Shown here one piece after another: positions 26,408 to 40,400 of a stretch of 64,000 nt of DNA. Positions within the stretch are counted from its first letter, which is position 1. Each line of letters begins with the position of its first letter. The stretch covers positions 25,474,495 through 25,538,494 of the forward strand of contig OX439011.1 of assembly GCA_949316495.1 (NCBI GenBank), written 5' to 3'. A program made the position numbers and the translations under genes. This DNA is from Amphiduros pacificus (Eukaryota > Annelida > Polychaeta > Phyllodocida > Hesionidae). Below the pieces are notes generated by a model that saw nothing but the letters and a program-made list of their open reading frames with translations, made no database searches and was not told the DNA's origin.

Positions 26408-27138
26408 AGCTTTGAGGTGGACTATTGATGGTCCCTGGGCCAACATGGAAATATCCACTGGATAATGACTTTTCACTGTCATGACATCTTGCAGATTTTT
26501 GAAACCGAGGTGTCCCAAAGTTGTCAATATCCACCAACTGGTCACCTATCATTTCAAATTAAGAAAAGGATGGGTTATCAATCATAAAGTATTATTTTCA
26601 CTCCAGCAGGTGGAGCCATTTGTTATATACCCCTTGTCTAATCCAGATGATCAGTTTGGCCAGCCATAAGATTGTCTGCTATATTGTCAATATGTTTAAT
26701 AGCTCTTACATTGATAAAGGTAAAAATATCTGATGTAAAAACATAATTTTACTGCTTTACATGTGTAGATTTTCTGCTTGAAATAGGCAAAACTGTCAAA
26801 TAGTACTTTTAGAATTCTGGATTGGGCACCAACAAATATCACTTCTGGCCTTTTGAACCCTGGATATTTCTTGACCTAGATGCTTATTTGCTCTGATGCC
26901 TTTTGGAGGTGATGGCGATTGGGCAAATGAGTGAGAATGGATGACCAGTTAGATGTTTGGACTTGACTGTTTAGGTTTTGAGTGATCATTGAGAACTGAT
27001 TGTGGCCAGAATAGCATCCAGGGAGCAGGCTTAATTGGGCGATCAGCATCATTGGCAAATTGAAATTAGTCCATTTAGCAAGTTTATTGGGGGGAAATGA
27101 GGTGGGAAATGGCTGCCGCTCCTAACCATAAAAAACGG
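26408..27138. other. No gene seen
   Basis: Unique sequence. ccagcaggtggagc at 26603 is a weaker CTCF-like match (one core mismatch). Confidence 0.5.
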
Positions 27139-27800
27139 GCATTAAAAGACAACAAGGCAATACTCTCCCCCCCCCCCCCCTAAACCACAAGACATAATAC
27201 AAGGCATTAAATACAACAAGACAGTACTCCTCCCCAAACTACAAGGCATAATACAAGGCATTAAACACAACAAGGCAGTACTCCTCCCCAAACTACAAGA
27301 CATAATACAAGGCATTAAACACAACAAGGCAGTACTCCTCCCCAATCTATAAGACATAATACAAGGCATTAACACAACAAGGCAGTACTCCTCCCCAATC
27401 TACAAGACATAATACAAGGCATTAAAATACAACAAGGCAGTACTCCTCCCCAATCTACAAGACATAATACAAGGCATTAAAATACAACAAGGCAGTACTC
27501 CTCCCCAAACTACAAGACATAATACAAGGCATTAAAATACAACAAGGCAGTACTCCTCCCCAATCTATAAGACATAATACAAGGCATTAAAACACAACAA
27601 GGCAGTACTCCTCACCAAACTACAAGACATAGTACAAGGCATTAAACACAACAAGGCAGTACTCCTCACCAAACTACAAGACATAATACAAGGCATTAAA
27701 ATACAACAAGGCAGTACTCCTCCCCAATCTACAAGGCATTATACAAGGCATTAAAATACAACAAGGCAGTACTCCTCCCCAAACTACAAGACATAATACA
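27139..27800 (+). repeat. About 55-bp minisatellite, about 12 copies
   Basis: Units contain aacaaggcagtactcctccc and acaagacataatacaaggca. The first unit has a run of 13 C. Confidence 0.93.
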
Positions 27801-28362
27801 AAGATCACTGACCCAGCCAAACATTTACTTGCATGGAAGCAAACTCAGATTTAAAATGTTAATAGAGTGCAACCTAACCCCACAACGAACTCTCCAAAGT
27901 GAAAATAATGTCTTTTGTGTCCAAGCTTTAGGCCTTTAAAGTTATTAGTTATTGTAGTAAAGGCTTTATGATGGCATGTCGGACACTACAAGCACTGGTC
28001 TTGGTCATTCACAGTGTGTGTACTTCATCATTTTCTGTGTCAAATATGGTGGTTCTGACAGGCCTGGGGTTCAATTCCCACTTGTGGTAATTATATATGT
28101 ATATTTTTTCTTTTTCAACACTGTCATATTATATTCCCACCCTTAATACTGGTATAAATTTAATTTTCAAAATCTTATTGGATACAAGTTTTTTCTTAGA
28201 TGAAATGTTTTCTTGTTATACCGTGTCATCCAGATTTTTCGGAATAACTCACTCATCAAATATGGCAGAGTAATATGTGTAAATAACATCTTTTTTAACA
28301 TCACAGTATAGTTTTGATTATATCATCCCAATAGAAGATGTTGATGTGTGTTTTGGTTTCAG
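27801..28362. other. Upstream intron, 3' end
   Basis: AT-rich DNA leading to the acceptor ttggtttcag of the first recognised exon. Confidence 0.6.
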
Positions 28363-28437
28363 CTTCCAAGAGGCCCGAGGGGTTGAGGGCGGCGGACATT
28401 GTGCCATTACTGAAGGAACAACTGGCCTTTCTCTCCG
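28363..28437 (+). CDS. Trio: Trio exon 1 of this window (SEC14 domain, N-terminal edge)
   Basis: Acceptor ttggtttcag precedes the exon and donor gtaact follows it. The first two bases finish a codon from an upstream exon. The frame then reads SKRPEGLRAADIVPLLKEQL followed by AFLS, matching the human stretch MKAMDVLPILKEKVAYLSG. The exon ends after the first base of a glycine codon. The exon before it, which should carry the N-terminal tail, was not found in the 28 kb upstream. Confidence 0.88.
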
Positions 28438-31400
28438 GTAACTAGTGCTTTTTCTTATCATATTTTTATTTATTTATACAATGATGAAAGTCTTTAGGAA
28501 ATAACCTGAATTCAGGTTTTTTTCTTCAAATGTGAAATTCAAAATGGTCTGAACTCAGCCTGAAACATCCAAAAATGACATTTCTGAAAGGGGTTAGGGG
28601 TATCTTCAGGTTAATTTTTAAGGGTTTCAGGTTTTTCCTGAATGCTGACTTTCATTACTGTTTATATTATATTTGTTTTGGGTAAATTATAGATAAACCT
28701 GAATTACTTCAAATATTGACAAAGTTCAAAATGAATTAGTTCAAATATTGATAAAGTCTTGAAATATTTGCATGGTGAAGTCAAATAATTACATTTAAAA
28801 AAATAATAATAAAAAATAAATAAATAAATACATTTCATTATTTGCTTATATTTTTCCTGAAAAACTTGGTTAAAAATAATGTTTTAGTTGTTTTGGTGGA
28901 AAACATGATACATTTAGATTGTAAATGTTGTAATTATATCATAAAGAGATAATCTTCAGAAAAAATAAGATCTTTAGATGTTAATATACAAAACATATAT
29001 AAAGAAAACAGCATTACAACATGTCACTGTAATTATTATAAGAGGTCAAGCTAAACATATCTTATACAAGTAAGTAACTAAGTAAATAAGTAAGTATACA
29101 AGTTAGGATTATTAGGAGCCAAGTATCCATATTGCCAATCAAATGTGGTCATGTGTGGCCAGGGCATTGATTGGGTAACACAGCTCAGTGTCACTGCCCC
29201 CCCCCCCCCCCCCCCCCCCCGGGGTAACACAGCTCAGTATCAGTGCCCCCAGGGTAACATAGCTCAGTATCACTGCCCCCCAGGGTAACACAGCTCAGTA
29301 TCACTGCCCCCAGGGTAACACAGCTCAGTATCAGTACCCCCAGGGTAACACAGCTCAGTATCACTGCCCCCCAGGGTAACACAGCTTAGTATCACTGCCC
29401 CCTCCCCAGGGTAACACAGATCAGTATCAGTACCCCAGGGTAACACAGCTCAGTATCAGTGCCCCCAGGGTAACACAGCTCAGTATCACTGCCCCCAGGG
29501 TAACACAGCTCAGTATCACTGCCCCCAGGGTAACACAGCTCAGTATCACGGCCCCCCCCCCCCCCGGGTAACACAGCTCAGTATCACTGCCCCCAGGGTA
29601 ACACAGCTCAGTATCACTGCCCCCAGGGTAACACAGCTCAGTATCACTGCCCCCAGGGTAACACAGCTCAGTATCACTGCCCCCAGGGTAACACAGCTCA
29701 GTATCACTGCCCCCCAGGGTAACACAGCTTAGTATCACTGCCCCCTCCCCAGGGTAACACAGTTCAGTATCACTGCCCCCCAGGGTAACACAGCTTAGTA
29801 TCACTGCCCCCTCCCCAGGGTAACACAGATCAGTATCAGTACCCCAGGGTAACACAGCTTAGTATCACTGCCCCCTCCCCAGGGTAACACAGATCAGTAT
29901 CAGTACCCCAGGGTAACACAGCTCAGTATCAGTGCCCCCCCCCAGGGTAACACAGCTCAGTGTCACTGCCCCCAGGGTAACACAGCTCAGTATCACTGCC
30001 CCCAGGGTAACACAGCTCAGTATCACTGCCCCCAGGGTAACACAGCTCAGTATCACTGCCCCCAGGGTAACACAGCTCAGTATCACTGCCCCCCAGGGTA
30101 ACACAGCTTAGTATCACTGCCCCCTCCCCAGGGTAACACAGATCAGTATCACTGCCCCCCAGGGTAACACAGCTTAGTATCACTGCCCCCCCAGGGTAAC
30201 ACAGCTCAGTATCACTGCCCCCCAGGGTAACACAGCTTAGTATCACTGCCCCCTCCCCAGGGTAACACAGATCAGTATCAGTACCCCAGGGTAACACAGC
30301 TTAGTATCACTGCCCCCTCCCCAGGGTAACACAGATCAGTATCAGTACCCCAGGGTAACACAGCTCAGTATCAGTGCCCCCCCCCCCAGGGTAACACAGC
30401 TCAGTGTCACTGCCCCCACCAGGGTAACACAGCTCAGTATCACTGCCCCCCAGGGTAACACAGCTCAGTATTACTGCCCCCACCAGGGTAACACAGCTCA
30501 GTATCACTGCCCCCAGGGTAACACAGCTCAGTATCACTGCCCCCCCCACCAGGGTAACACAGCTCAGTATCACTGCCCCCCAGGGTAACACAGCTCAGTA
30601 TCACTGCCCCCACCAGGGTAACACAGCTTAGTATCACTGCCCCCCAGGGTAACACAGCTCAGTATCACTGCCCCCACCAGGGTAACACAGCTCAGTATCA
30701 CTGCCCCCCAGGGTAACACAGCTCAGTATCACTGCCCCCAGGGTAACACAGCTCAGTATCACTGCCCCCAAGGGTAACACAGCTCAGTATCAGTGCCCCC
30801 CCCCCCCCACCAGGGTAACACAGCTCAGTATCACTGCCCCCACCAGGGTAACACAGCTCAGTATCACTGCCCCCCAGGGTAACACAGCTCAGTATCACTG
30901 CCCCCCGGGGTAACACAGCTCAGTATCACAGCCCCCCCCAGGGTAACACAGCTCAGTATCACTGCCCCCACCAGGGTAACACAGCTCAGTATCACTGCCC
31001 CCACCAGGGTAACACAGCTCAGTATCACTGCCCCCCAGGGTAACACAGCTCAGTATCACTGCCCCCAGGGTAACACAGCTCAGTATCACTGCCCCCCAGG
31101 GTAACACAGCTCAGTATCACTGCCCCCCCCCCACCAGGGTAACACAGCTCAGTATCACTGCCCCCACCAGGGTAACACAGCTCAGTATCACTGCCCCCCA
31201 GGGTAACACAGCTCAGTATCACTGCCCCCCCCACCAGGGTAACACAGCTCAGTATCACTGCCTTCCCCCCAGGGTAACACAGCTCAGTATCACTGCCCCC
31301 CTCCCCAGGGTAACACAGCTCAGTATCACTGCCCCCACCAGGGTAACACAGCTCAGTATCACTGCCCCCCCCCCACCAGGGTAACACAGCTCAGTATCAC

Positions 31401-34400
31401 TGCCTTCCCCCCAGAGTAAAACAGCTCAGTATCACTGCCACCCAGGGTAACACAGCTCAGTATCACTGCCCCCCCCCCAGGGTAACACAGCTCAGTATCA
31501 CCGACCCCCCCCCCCCCCAGGGTAACACAGCTCAGTATCAGTGCCCCCCAGGGTAACACAGCTCAGTATCACTGCCCCCCAGGATAACACAGCTCAGTAT
31601 CACAGCCCCAGGGTAACACAGCTCAGTATCACCGACCCCCCCCAGGGTAACACAGCTCAGTATCACTGCCCCCCCCCAAGGTAACACAGCTCAGTATCAC
31701 TGCCCCAGGGTAACACAGCTCAGTATCACTGCCCCCCCAGGGTAACACAGCTCAGTATCAGTGCCCCCCAGGATAACACAGCTCAGTATCACAGCTCCAG
31801 GGTAAAACAGCTCAGTATCACTGCCCCCACCAGGGTAACACAGCTCAGTATCACTGCCCCCAGGGTAACACAGCTCAGTATCACTGCCCCCCAGGGTAAC
31901 ATAGCTCAGTATCACTGCCCCCAGGGTAACACAGCTCAGTATCACTGCCCCAGGGTAACACAGCTCAGTATCACTGCCCCCAGGGTAACACAGCTCAGTA
32001 TCAGTGCCCCCCCAGGGTAACACAGCTCAGTATCAGTGCCCCCCAGGGTAACACAGCTCAGTATCACTGCCCCCAAGGTAACACAGCTCAGTATCACTGC
32101 CCCCCAGGGTAACACAGCTCAGTATCACTGCCCCCCAGGGTAACATAGCTCAGTATCACTGCCCCCAGGGTAACACAGCTCAGTATCACTGCCCCCAGGG
32201 TAACACAGCTCAGTATCACTGCCCCCAGGGTAACACAGCTCAGTATCACTGCCCCCCCCCCACCAGGGTAACACAGCTCAGTATCACTGCCCCCCAGGGT
32301 AACATAGCTCAGTATCAGTGCCCCCCCCCCCCCCCCAGGGTAACACAGCTCAGTGTCACTGCCCCCACCAGGGTAACACAGCTCAGTATCACTGCCCCCC
32401 CCCCCAGGGTAACACAGCTCAGTATCACTGCCCCCAGGGTAACACAGCTCAGTATCACAGCCCCCCCAGGGTAACACAGCTCAGTATCACAGCCCCAGGG
32501 TAACACAGCTCAGTATCACTGCCCCCAGGGTAACACAGCTCAGTATCAGTGCCCCCCAGGGTAACACAGCTCAGTATCACTGACCCCCAGGGTAACATAG
32601 CTCAATATCAATGCCTCCCCCAGGGTAGCACAGCTCAGTATCAATGCCCCAGGGTAACACAGCTCAGTATCACTGCCCCCAGGGTAACACAGCTCAGTAT
32701 CAGTGCCCCCCAGGGTAACACAGCTCAGTATCATTGCCCCCCCCCCCAGGGTAACACAGCTCAGTGTCACTGCCCCCACCAGAGTAACACAGCTCAGTAT
32801 CACTGCCCCCCCCCCCCAGGGTAACACAGCTCAGTATCAGTGCCCCCCAGGGTAACACAGCTCAGTATCACTGACCCCCCCCCCCAGGGTAACACAGCTC
32901 AGTATCACTGCCCCCCCAGGGTAACACAGCTCAGTATCACTGCCCCCCAGGGTAACACAGCTCAGTATCACAGCCCCCCCAGGGTAACACAGCTCAGTAT
33001 CACAGTCCCCATCAGGGTAACACAGCTCAGTATCACTGCCCCCCCAGGGTAACACAGCTCAGTATCACAGCCCCCTCAGGGTAACACAGCTCAGTATCAC
33101 AGTCCCCATCAGGGTAACACAGCTCAGTATCACAGTCCCCACCAGGGTAACACAGCTCAGTATCACTGCCCCCCCAGGGTAACACAGCTCAGTATCAGTG
33201 CCCCCCCCCCCCCCAGGGTAACACAGCTCAGTATCACTGCCTTCCCCCCAGGGTAACACAGCTCAGTATCAATGCCCCCCCCCCCCCCCCCAGGGTAGCA
33301 CAGCTCAGTATCACTGCCCCCCCCCCCCCCCCAGGGTAACATAGCCCAGTATCACTGTCTCCCCCAGGGTAACACAGCTCAGTGTCAGTAACCCCAAAGT
33401 AATAATTGCCCCCAAGGTAGTACTTTTTTCATAATAGTACCAGTGTCTGTGCACACAAACTGGGGCGACCTCATGATAGTCACCATCCTAACTTGTCAGC
33501 TGTTTGTATTTGTTTCTCCAGCCCGGATGCCAAGTATGCATATCCTTGTTTAAACTGTGATTACTAGATCATCAAATTTGTGAAATAAAAAAATATATAT
33601 AATTGTATAGAATATTGCAAAATTCAGAAAAAGTTGTTTATCTTCCTGCTGAAAAATGGAAGAAATCACCATAAGAGGTTCAGGCCCACAGTACAGTCTA
33701 TGACCTTCACAGGTTCAAAGAATCCAGGCCTACAGTACAGTCTATAATCACCTTCACAGGTTCAGATAATCCAGGCCTACAGTACAGTCTATAATCACCT
33801 TCACAGGTTCAGAGAATCCAGGCCTACAGTACAGTCTGTAGTCACCTTCACAGGGTCAAAGAATCCAGGCCTACAGTACAGTCTGTAGTCACCTTCACAG
33901 GTTCAGATAATCCAGGCCTACAGTACAGTCTATAATCACCTTCACAGGTTCAGAGAATCCAGGCCTACAGTACAGTCCTGCTGAAAAATGGAAGAAATCA
34001 CCATAAGAGGTTCAGATAGTCCAGGCCTACAGTACAGTCTATGACCTTCACAGGTTCAAAGAATCCAGGCCTACAGTACAGTCTATGACCTTCACAGGTT
34101 CAGACAATCCAGGCCTACAGTACAGTCTATAATCACCTTCACAGGTTCAGAGAATCCAGGCCTACAGTACAGTATATGACCTTCACAGGTTCAGATAATC
34201 CAGGCCTACAGTACAGTCTATAATCACCTTCACAGGTTCAGAGAATCCAGGCCTACAGTACAGTCTGTGGTCACCTTCACAGGTTCAGATAATCCAGGCC
34301 TACAGTACAGTCTGTAGTCACCTTCTCAGGTTCAAAGAATCCAGGCCCCCAGTACAGTTTATGGTCATTTTCACAGGTTCAGAAAATCCTTTAACTGCCT

Positions 34401-37400
34401 CACGGTGTGAAATGACTGTTTTCTCTGTCAGGTATGAGAACACCAGGTGACAGCATTTTTTATATCCACTAGATGGCAGCAGTGAATTGTCCACTTTCTC
34501 ATCAGTGTCATGTGTTCGTCTGGAGTTTTATTTGTCATTACACGAGCAGACAAAAATATCTGCAAATTATAAACTCATTATTATCATTTAAACATTTTAT
34601 ATATTAGATTATGAAGAGGTTGATGATTAATGTTGAGGTTTAATGACTCACAAGGAATATTATGAATGATGTCATAAGAAGAATATATTTTGGGGAGATG
34701 CATTCCTAATACTTTCTTATGTGAATTATATAGAAAAGATTGAGATACTGTATACAGACAAATTTTCGCGACCTTTTTATTTTCGCGTTAATTCGCGCCA
34801 GGACGTCATTCGCGAAATTAAATGGACGCGAAATTGAAGAGGGGACTCTCCCGGTCATTTTGATACCAAGCATGACCATATTGACCCAGTGACAGCTGAG
34901 ATAATCGATGTTATAGGAGCCAGATGTACCAGTTGTACCAGATGCCTGAATTGCCGGTCCTGATTAACAAAAATAAAATGTTTCTTCATGAAGCACAAAA
35001 CGACATTGTTTTCCAAATTTTAGCAGATTTCAAACTCGATTTTCTCTGCTTCTAAACAAGATATCAACAAGCGGATTTCGCGTGCAGATTCTGTGAAATC
35101 CATAGATTTTAGAAATCCAAAATTCGTGAAAATAAAACGGCGCGAACCTGTCGAAAATGGCGATGGCGCGAAAATAACTAGGCGCGAATTTTTCTCTGTA
35201 TACAGTACCTTGGATTAGTAGAAACAGATTTCCTACCTTCTGGTGGTTCCAAGCTCTCATCAGGAATTTGTCTGTCATTAAGAACGTTTTCTATTCTGGA
35301 CAATGGCTACCGTAGATATCATCACGTTGTCAAAATATAAACATCACAGAACACACTTGTGGGAATGGTATCTGAAAACTGCCCAGTACTGACACTTGGG
35401 TATAGTACTTGTCATTGCCACCAGGGAATGGTGGTGAATGTGGTGGTATGTTGGAAACTCTTTTGCCATCCTGTTTATTGCCAACACAATATGAGGATGG
35501 AAACAAACTGAAGTTCTGCATTATTGCTCAGGTGAACCGATCTTGTGGTGGCGCCACCATCGCCATGGTGAATACTCCATGTAGCCTTATAACACGCATC
35601 TAGATCTGGATTCACGGACTTGTATAAATATGTTTTTTTGCAAGAAGTTATGAAGAAAACTACTTACTTATCACATATCTATGTTAATTGTACATCAATG
35701 AAATCAAGAATGTAAGAATTTGTGTGACAAATGCAAAACTATTTATAACTGATCTGCAACAGTTGCATGTCTGAGTTGGATGGTGCACCGTGCTGACACC
35801 TAGTGGCAAACCTGCTGTTTCCAATCTCTGTTTAAATATCTCTGATTCAATCAAACATTTTATTACTGTCCTTTGCATCAGGCTCACTGTAACTCCCTCT
35901 TCAATGATGTGATGACATTGGTTTGTATGATTTTACCAATGAAATGACATTATTAGCTCCCGCTGCCCCGGGCGGTGCAGGAGCTACGGTATTGGGCTCT
36001 GTCTGTCTGTCTGTCTGTCATGTAATGAAGGTAGACGCTCTGTATTTCCATATTGTTCCCCCATAATGCCACATCTCCAACTCTTGATTTGAGGAAAACC
36101 AAAGATATTTACTATTTGCATTTCAGGGGGACGTGACAAACGTGGCGGTTCCATCATTACATTTCCTGCCAACGCCCAGTTGGACAAGGTCAAATATGAT
36201 GACCTCAGGACCCTAGTCACCTACCTAGCCAGTGTACCAAGGTAAGTGTACCACATACCGTATTTACTCATGTATTAGACGAGGTTTTTGTACCCAAACC
36301 CTTAGTTAATGTTTGGGGGGCCGTCTTATACACAAGGGCAACCTGTGGATGGTGATTTACGGCAGGAATGATTAACGTTATCAACGTGAAAAGTAAATAA
36401 ACTTCAGTCATACTGTCAAGATACAAACTCCCCCAACGGCAATATAATTAATATCTATGGCTTATAATACACATAGAAATACTTAACCACGTCTTAACAG
36501 TAGTCCGCCTTCATTTAATATGTGTAAATTATGCAGAAGTCAGAGAAAATGTCCGATTAACAATGCTTAAATATGCGTACGCAACACCAGATCGCCATTT
36601 TGAAAAGCAGAAGTGATGGGGAGAGGTTGAAATAAGCCTTTCATTAGAAAAATAACCAGGTTTTCCCCCTCTATACCAGTGGTGGATTGATATACTGGTT
36701 TGAAAATATAATCGCGACATGAAGACCAAATGGTTTATTGTTTTTCTCTCTGCAGCTGATGGTTTGGATGATATCGGTTCTTAAAGGGGAAAAGCTTGCA
36801 CACCAAGCAAATGTCTGTCGCTGTGTTTTAAGAGATGCATATTTTTAATACCTTGAAATTTTTTTGTATAATCTTGACAAAAGATGTGTATGTTTTTTCA
36901 GTGATGAGGTGAAGGAGCTGGGATATTCTGTGATAGTCGATATGAGAGGCTCCACGTGGCAGAGTGTCAAACCCATACTCAAAGTGCTTCAGGTAGGTGG
37001 CACCACTTGCTACATACAGGTGGCAACACTGTTTAGCACATATTTGGGAATATTGTTATATGTTTATAAAGGATGTTAGATATCTCAAATAAACACAGAA
37101 TTATTTTGGATATACTGAAGTTAAATTTTATGTTTAGTATACCTGAATATAATCAAATAACTTGAAATATATTTGATACAACCTGATATGTTTTTATTTT
37201 AGGAATTTCCGCATAATATTCATACAGCCTACATTATTAAGCCAGAAAAATTCTGGGAAAAACAAAAAACCAGCCTTGGAAGTGCCAAATATAAGTTTGA
37301 GGTGAGAATTTGGTTATTTAGGTCAATGAATAATATAAATGTTTTGAGTACATTGTGTTAATATGATATCAGGTCCAAGATCAAATGTTTCTCCTGTTGG

Positions 37401-40400
37401 ATAAGTCACTCAAAATGGATAAAAATTCCATATACAAAAAACTAAGATTCACATTGTTTATACATATATTTACTTGGTGAATTTGTATCTGCATTTATAT
37501 TAGTGATCATATCAAATATAATGATATAATTTTTCCTGTGTTTCAGACCACATTAATTTCTATAGATAGTTTGCACAAAGTTATCCACAATTCTCAGCTG
37601 ACGGAGGATTTGGAGGGAACTCTGCCTTATATGCATGAAGACTGGATAGAAATTAGACTGGTGAGTGATAGTGGTACCTTTATATGGGTGTAGTGTATTG
37701 TAGGTGGCACCACTGTGCACGTAGGATTAGATTGGTGAGTGATAGTGGCACTACTCTATGGGTGTAGTGTATCGTAGGTGGCACCACTGTGCACGTAGGA
37801 TTAGATTGGTGAGTGACAGTGGCACTACTCTATGGGTGTAGTGTATTGTAGGTGGCACCACTGTGCACGTAGGATATATTTCAACTGTAACCACTGATTT
37901 TATAATTTCCCTGAATATATTTGCAATGGCTTAATCACATGCTCAAGTTTAAACTCCTTTATTGAATCTTAAAATCGTCAGCTTTATCCTTGTTATAGTT
38001 TCTTTTAAAATGTTTCTGATCTCCAAAAATAACCCAAATAAAGCCCCAATATGAAGATTTCATTTTGACATGAAAACAAGAACATCAAACTAACATGATT
38101 TTAAAATGTTTTCAGTTATTAGAAGATTTTGTATGGAAGGCCTTAGATCTGTTAGGGAAACTGGACCAGTTGCGAGAAATTCTGACCAGTCCAGAACTAC
38201 CAGACAACCTGACTGGTGCAAAGATGATGTTGGAAGATCACACTCATCTCCGGAAGCGAGTTACAAAAGCTCCAGTTGAGCAGCTGGACTCAGAGGGTTC
38301 CAGGATTCTTGACCGGATATGTGGACAAAATCGTCTAAATTACCATGCTGGTACTTACCCGAAAATTTCTTTTAAATTCTAATATTTGCATGTATTTTTT
38401 AATGATCTTTATTCTTTTTTCCTCATTTTTTTCCAAAATTATTTCATAAATTGATTAGTTTGATATAGATTTCAACTTTTATTATCAATTTGTTTTCAAT
38501 TCTAATATTTGCATCTATTTTTTAATGCTATTTATACTTTTTTTCCTCACTTTTTTCCCAAATTATTTCATAAATTGAATTAGTTTTATATAGATTCAAC
38601 TTTTATTTTAAATAAAATGAAAAAAAAAAAACTCATTGGAAGGAAATGAGTGAGAAGTACTCGGACATCAATTTTGTGTTTTTGTGTTAAAGGTAATCAG
38701 CCCATGGCTATGGTATCTGGTAATAATGACTTCCATACGGCAGCGCCCCAGATCTCCCAGCTGTTAGACAGTCTCCATGCCTCACGGCAACACCTCAACC
38801 AGCTGTGGTCAATGAAAAAACTACAGCTGGAACAATGCTTCCAACTTCGACTCTTTGAACAAGATGTAGAAAAGGTAGGTGGCACCACCTGCACATAGAG
38901 TGATCTTTATAAGGGAACTCAAATATCTTTTCTTTTATTTCTTCAATTTACATGCTGATTTTTTATAACTTTTGAATGCAAAATGGCCAGATCAGAATCT
39001 TTCACATATTTTTAATGTGATCAGCTCAAAGACAACTTTTTATAAGAAACAATTAAGGTGAAATGAATGAATGGTTGTTTTCCGTCACATGGACCCAAAG
39101 TTAAAGCATTCATGAAATCACAGAAGTCACAGACAATTTTACAGAGGTTTGGGGTATGCTTAAATTATATGTGACCAAGAAACTGTGATACAAGCAAGCT
39201 ATCTCGACACTAAACTCGACCAAAACACACCAACCATGGCTATTGTGTTTTGCTGAAAGTGCCAAGTACTGGCTGTACTCTTTTGACCACCAGGTGGTCA
39301 CATCTTAACATCATGTGACCTCCATTGTTAGGCCTGTACCAATCGATAAACATTAAGTGGAACTTATTTTTACTTATTTTGACTGTTCTTGGCCTGCAAA
39401 GGTGGGTAATACCTGAAATTACCACTTAGGAAACAATTCGCAAGCATTTCCAGGAAATGTTCACAAACATTACGAAACCGTCTGCACAGCTCTGTTTTTC
39501 ATGATAAATATTACTGGGTCCCCCCTGGTGTGAACAACATTATGAAATATGTATTTTTGTACAGCTAAAAAAATTATTTTAAGCTGAGATCAGTTGAGTT
39601 GATAAGATGATTATTTTTTTATTTACAGATGTTTGAATGGATTGGCCACAATCGGGAATTATTTCTAGTCAACTATACAGAGATTGGTTCAACCAATGAC
39701 ATGGCAGTAGAACTGCAGTCAGAGCACGGCCACTTTGCAATGAACTCAATGGTAAGACTAAATATAGGTACATAGCACAGCCACTTTGCAATGAACTCAA
39801 TGGTAAGGCTGAATATAGGTACATAGCACGGCCACTATGCAATGAACTCAATGGTAAGGCTAAATATAGGTACCTAGCACGGCCACTTTGCAATGAACTC
39901 AATGGTAAGACTAAATATAGGTACATAGCACAGCCACTTTGCAATGAACTCAATGATAAGGCTGAATATAGGTACATAGCACAGCCACTTTGCAATGAAC
40001 TGAATGGTAAGGCTAAATATAGGTACCTAGCACGGCCACTTTGCAATGAACTCAATGGTAAGGCTGAATATAGGTACATAGCACGGCCACTTTGCAATGA
40101 ACTCAATGGTAAGGCTGAATATAGGTACATAGCACAGCCACTTTGCAATGAACTCAATGGTAAGGCTAAATATAGGTACCTAGCACGGCCACTTTGCAAT
40201 GAACTCAATGATAAGGCTGAATATAGGTACATAGCACGGCCACTTTGCAATGAACTCAATGGTAAGGCTAAATATAGGTACCTAGCACGGCCACTTTGCA
40301 ATGAACTCAATGGTAAGGCTGAATATAGGTACATAGCACGGCCACTTTGCAATGAACTCAATGGTAAGGCTAAATATAGGTACCTAGCACGGCCACTTTG

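Noticed and set aside
25765-26552. Frames of 176-254 codons rich in CxxH-like repeats
   Set aside because: Produced by the 20-bp array; three overlapping frames show the same shifted repeat, so no zinc-finger gene.
29191-33259. Many frames of 60-140 codons with SDTELCYPGG repeats
   Set aside because: Antisense reading of the C-rich array; frame changes with each C run.
39283-39300. CTCF-like gaccaccaggtggtca
   Set aside because: A palindrome with core mismatches; weaker than the other sites.
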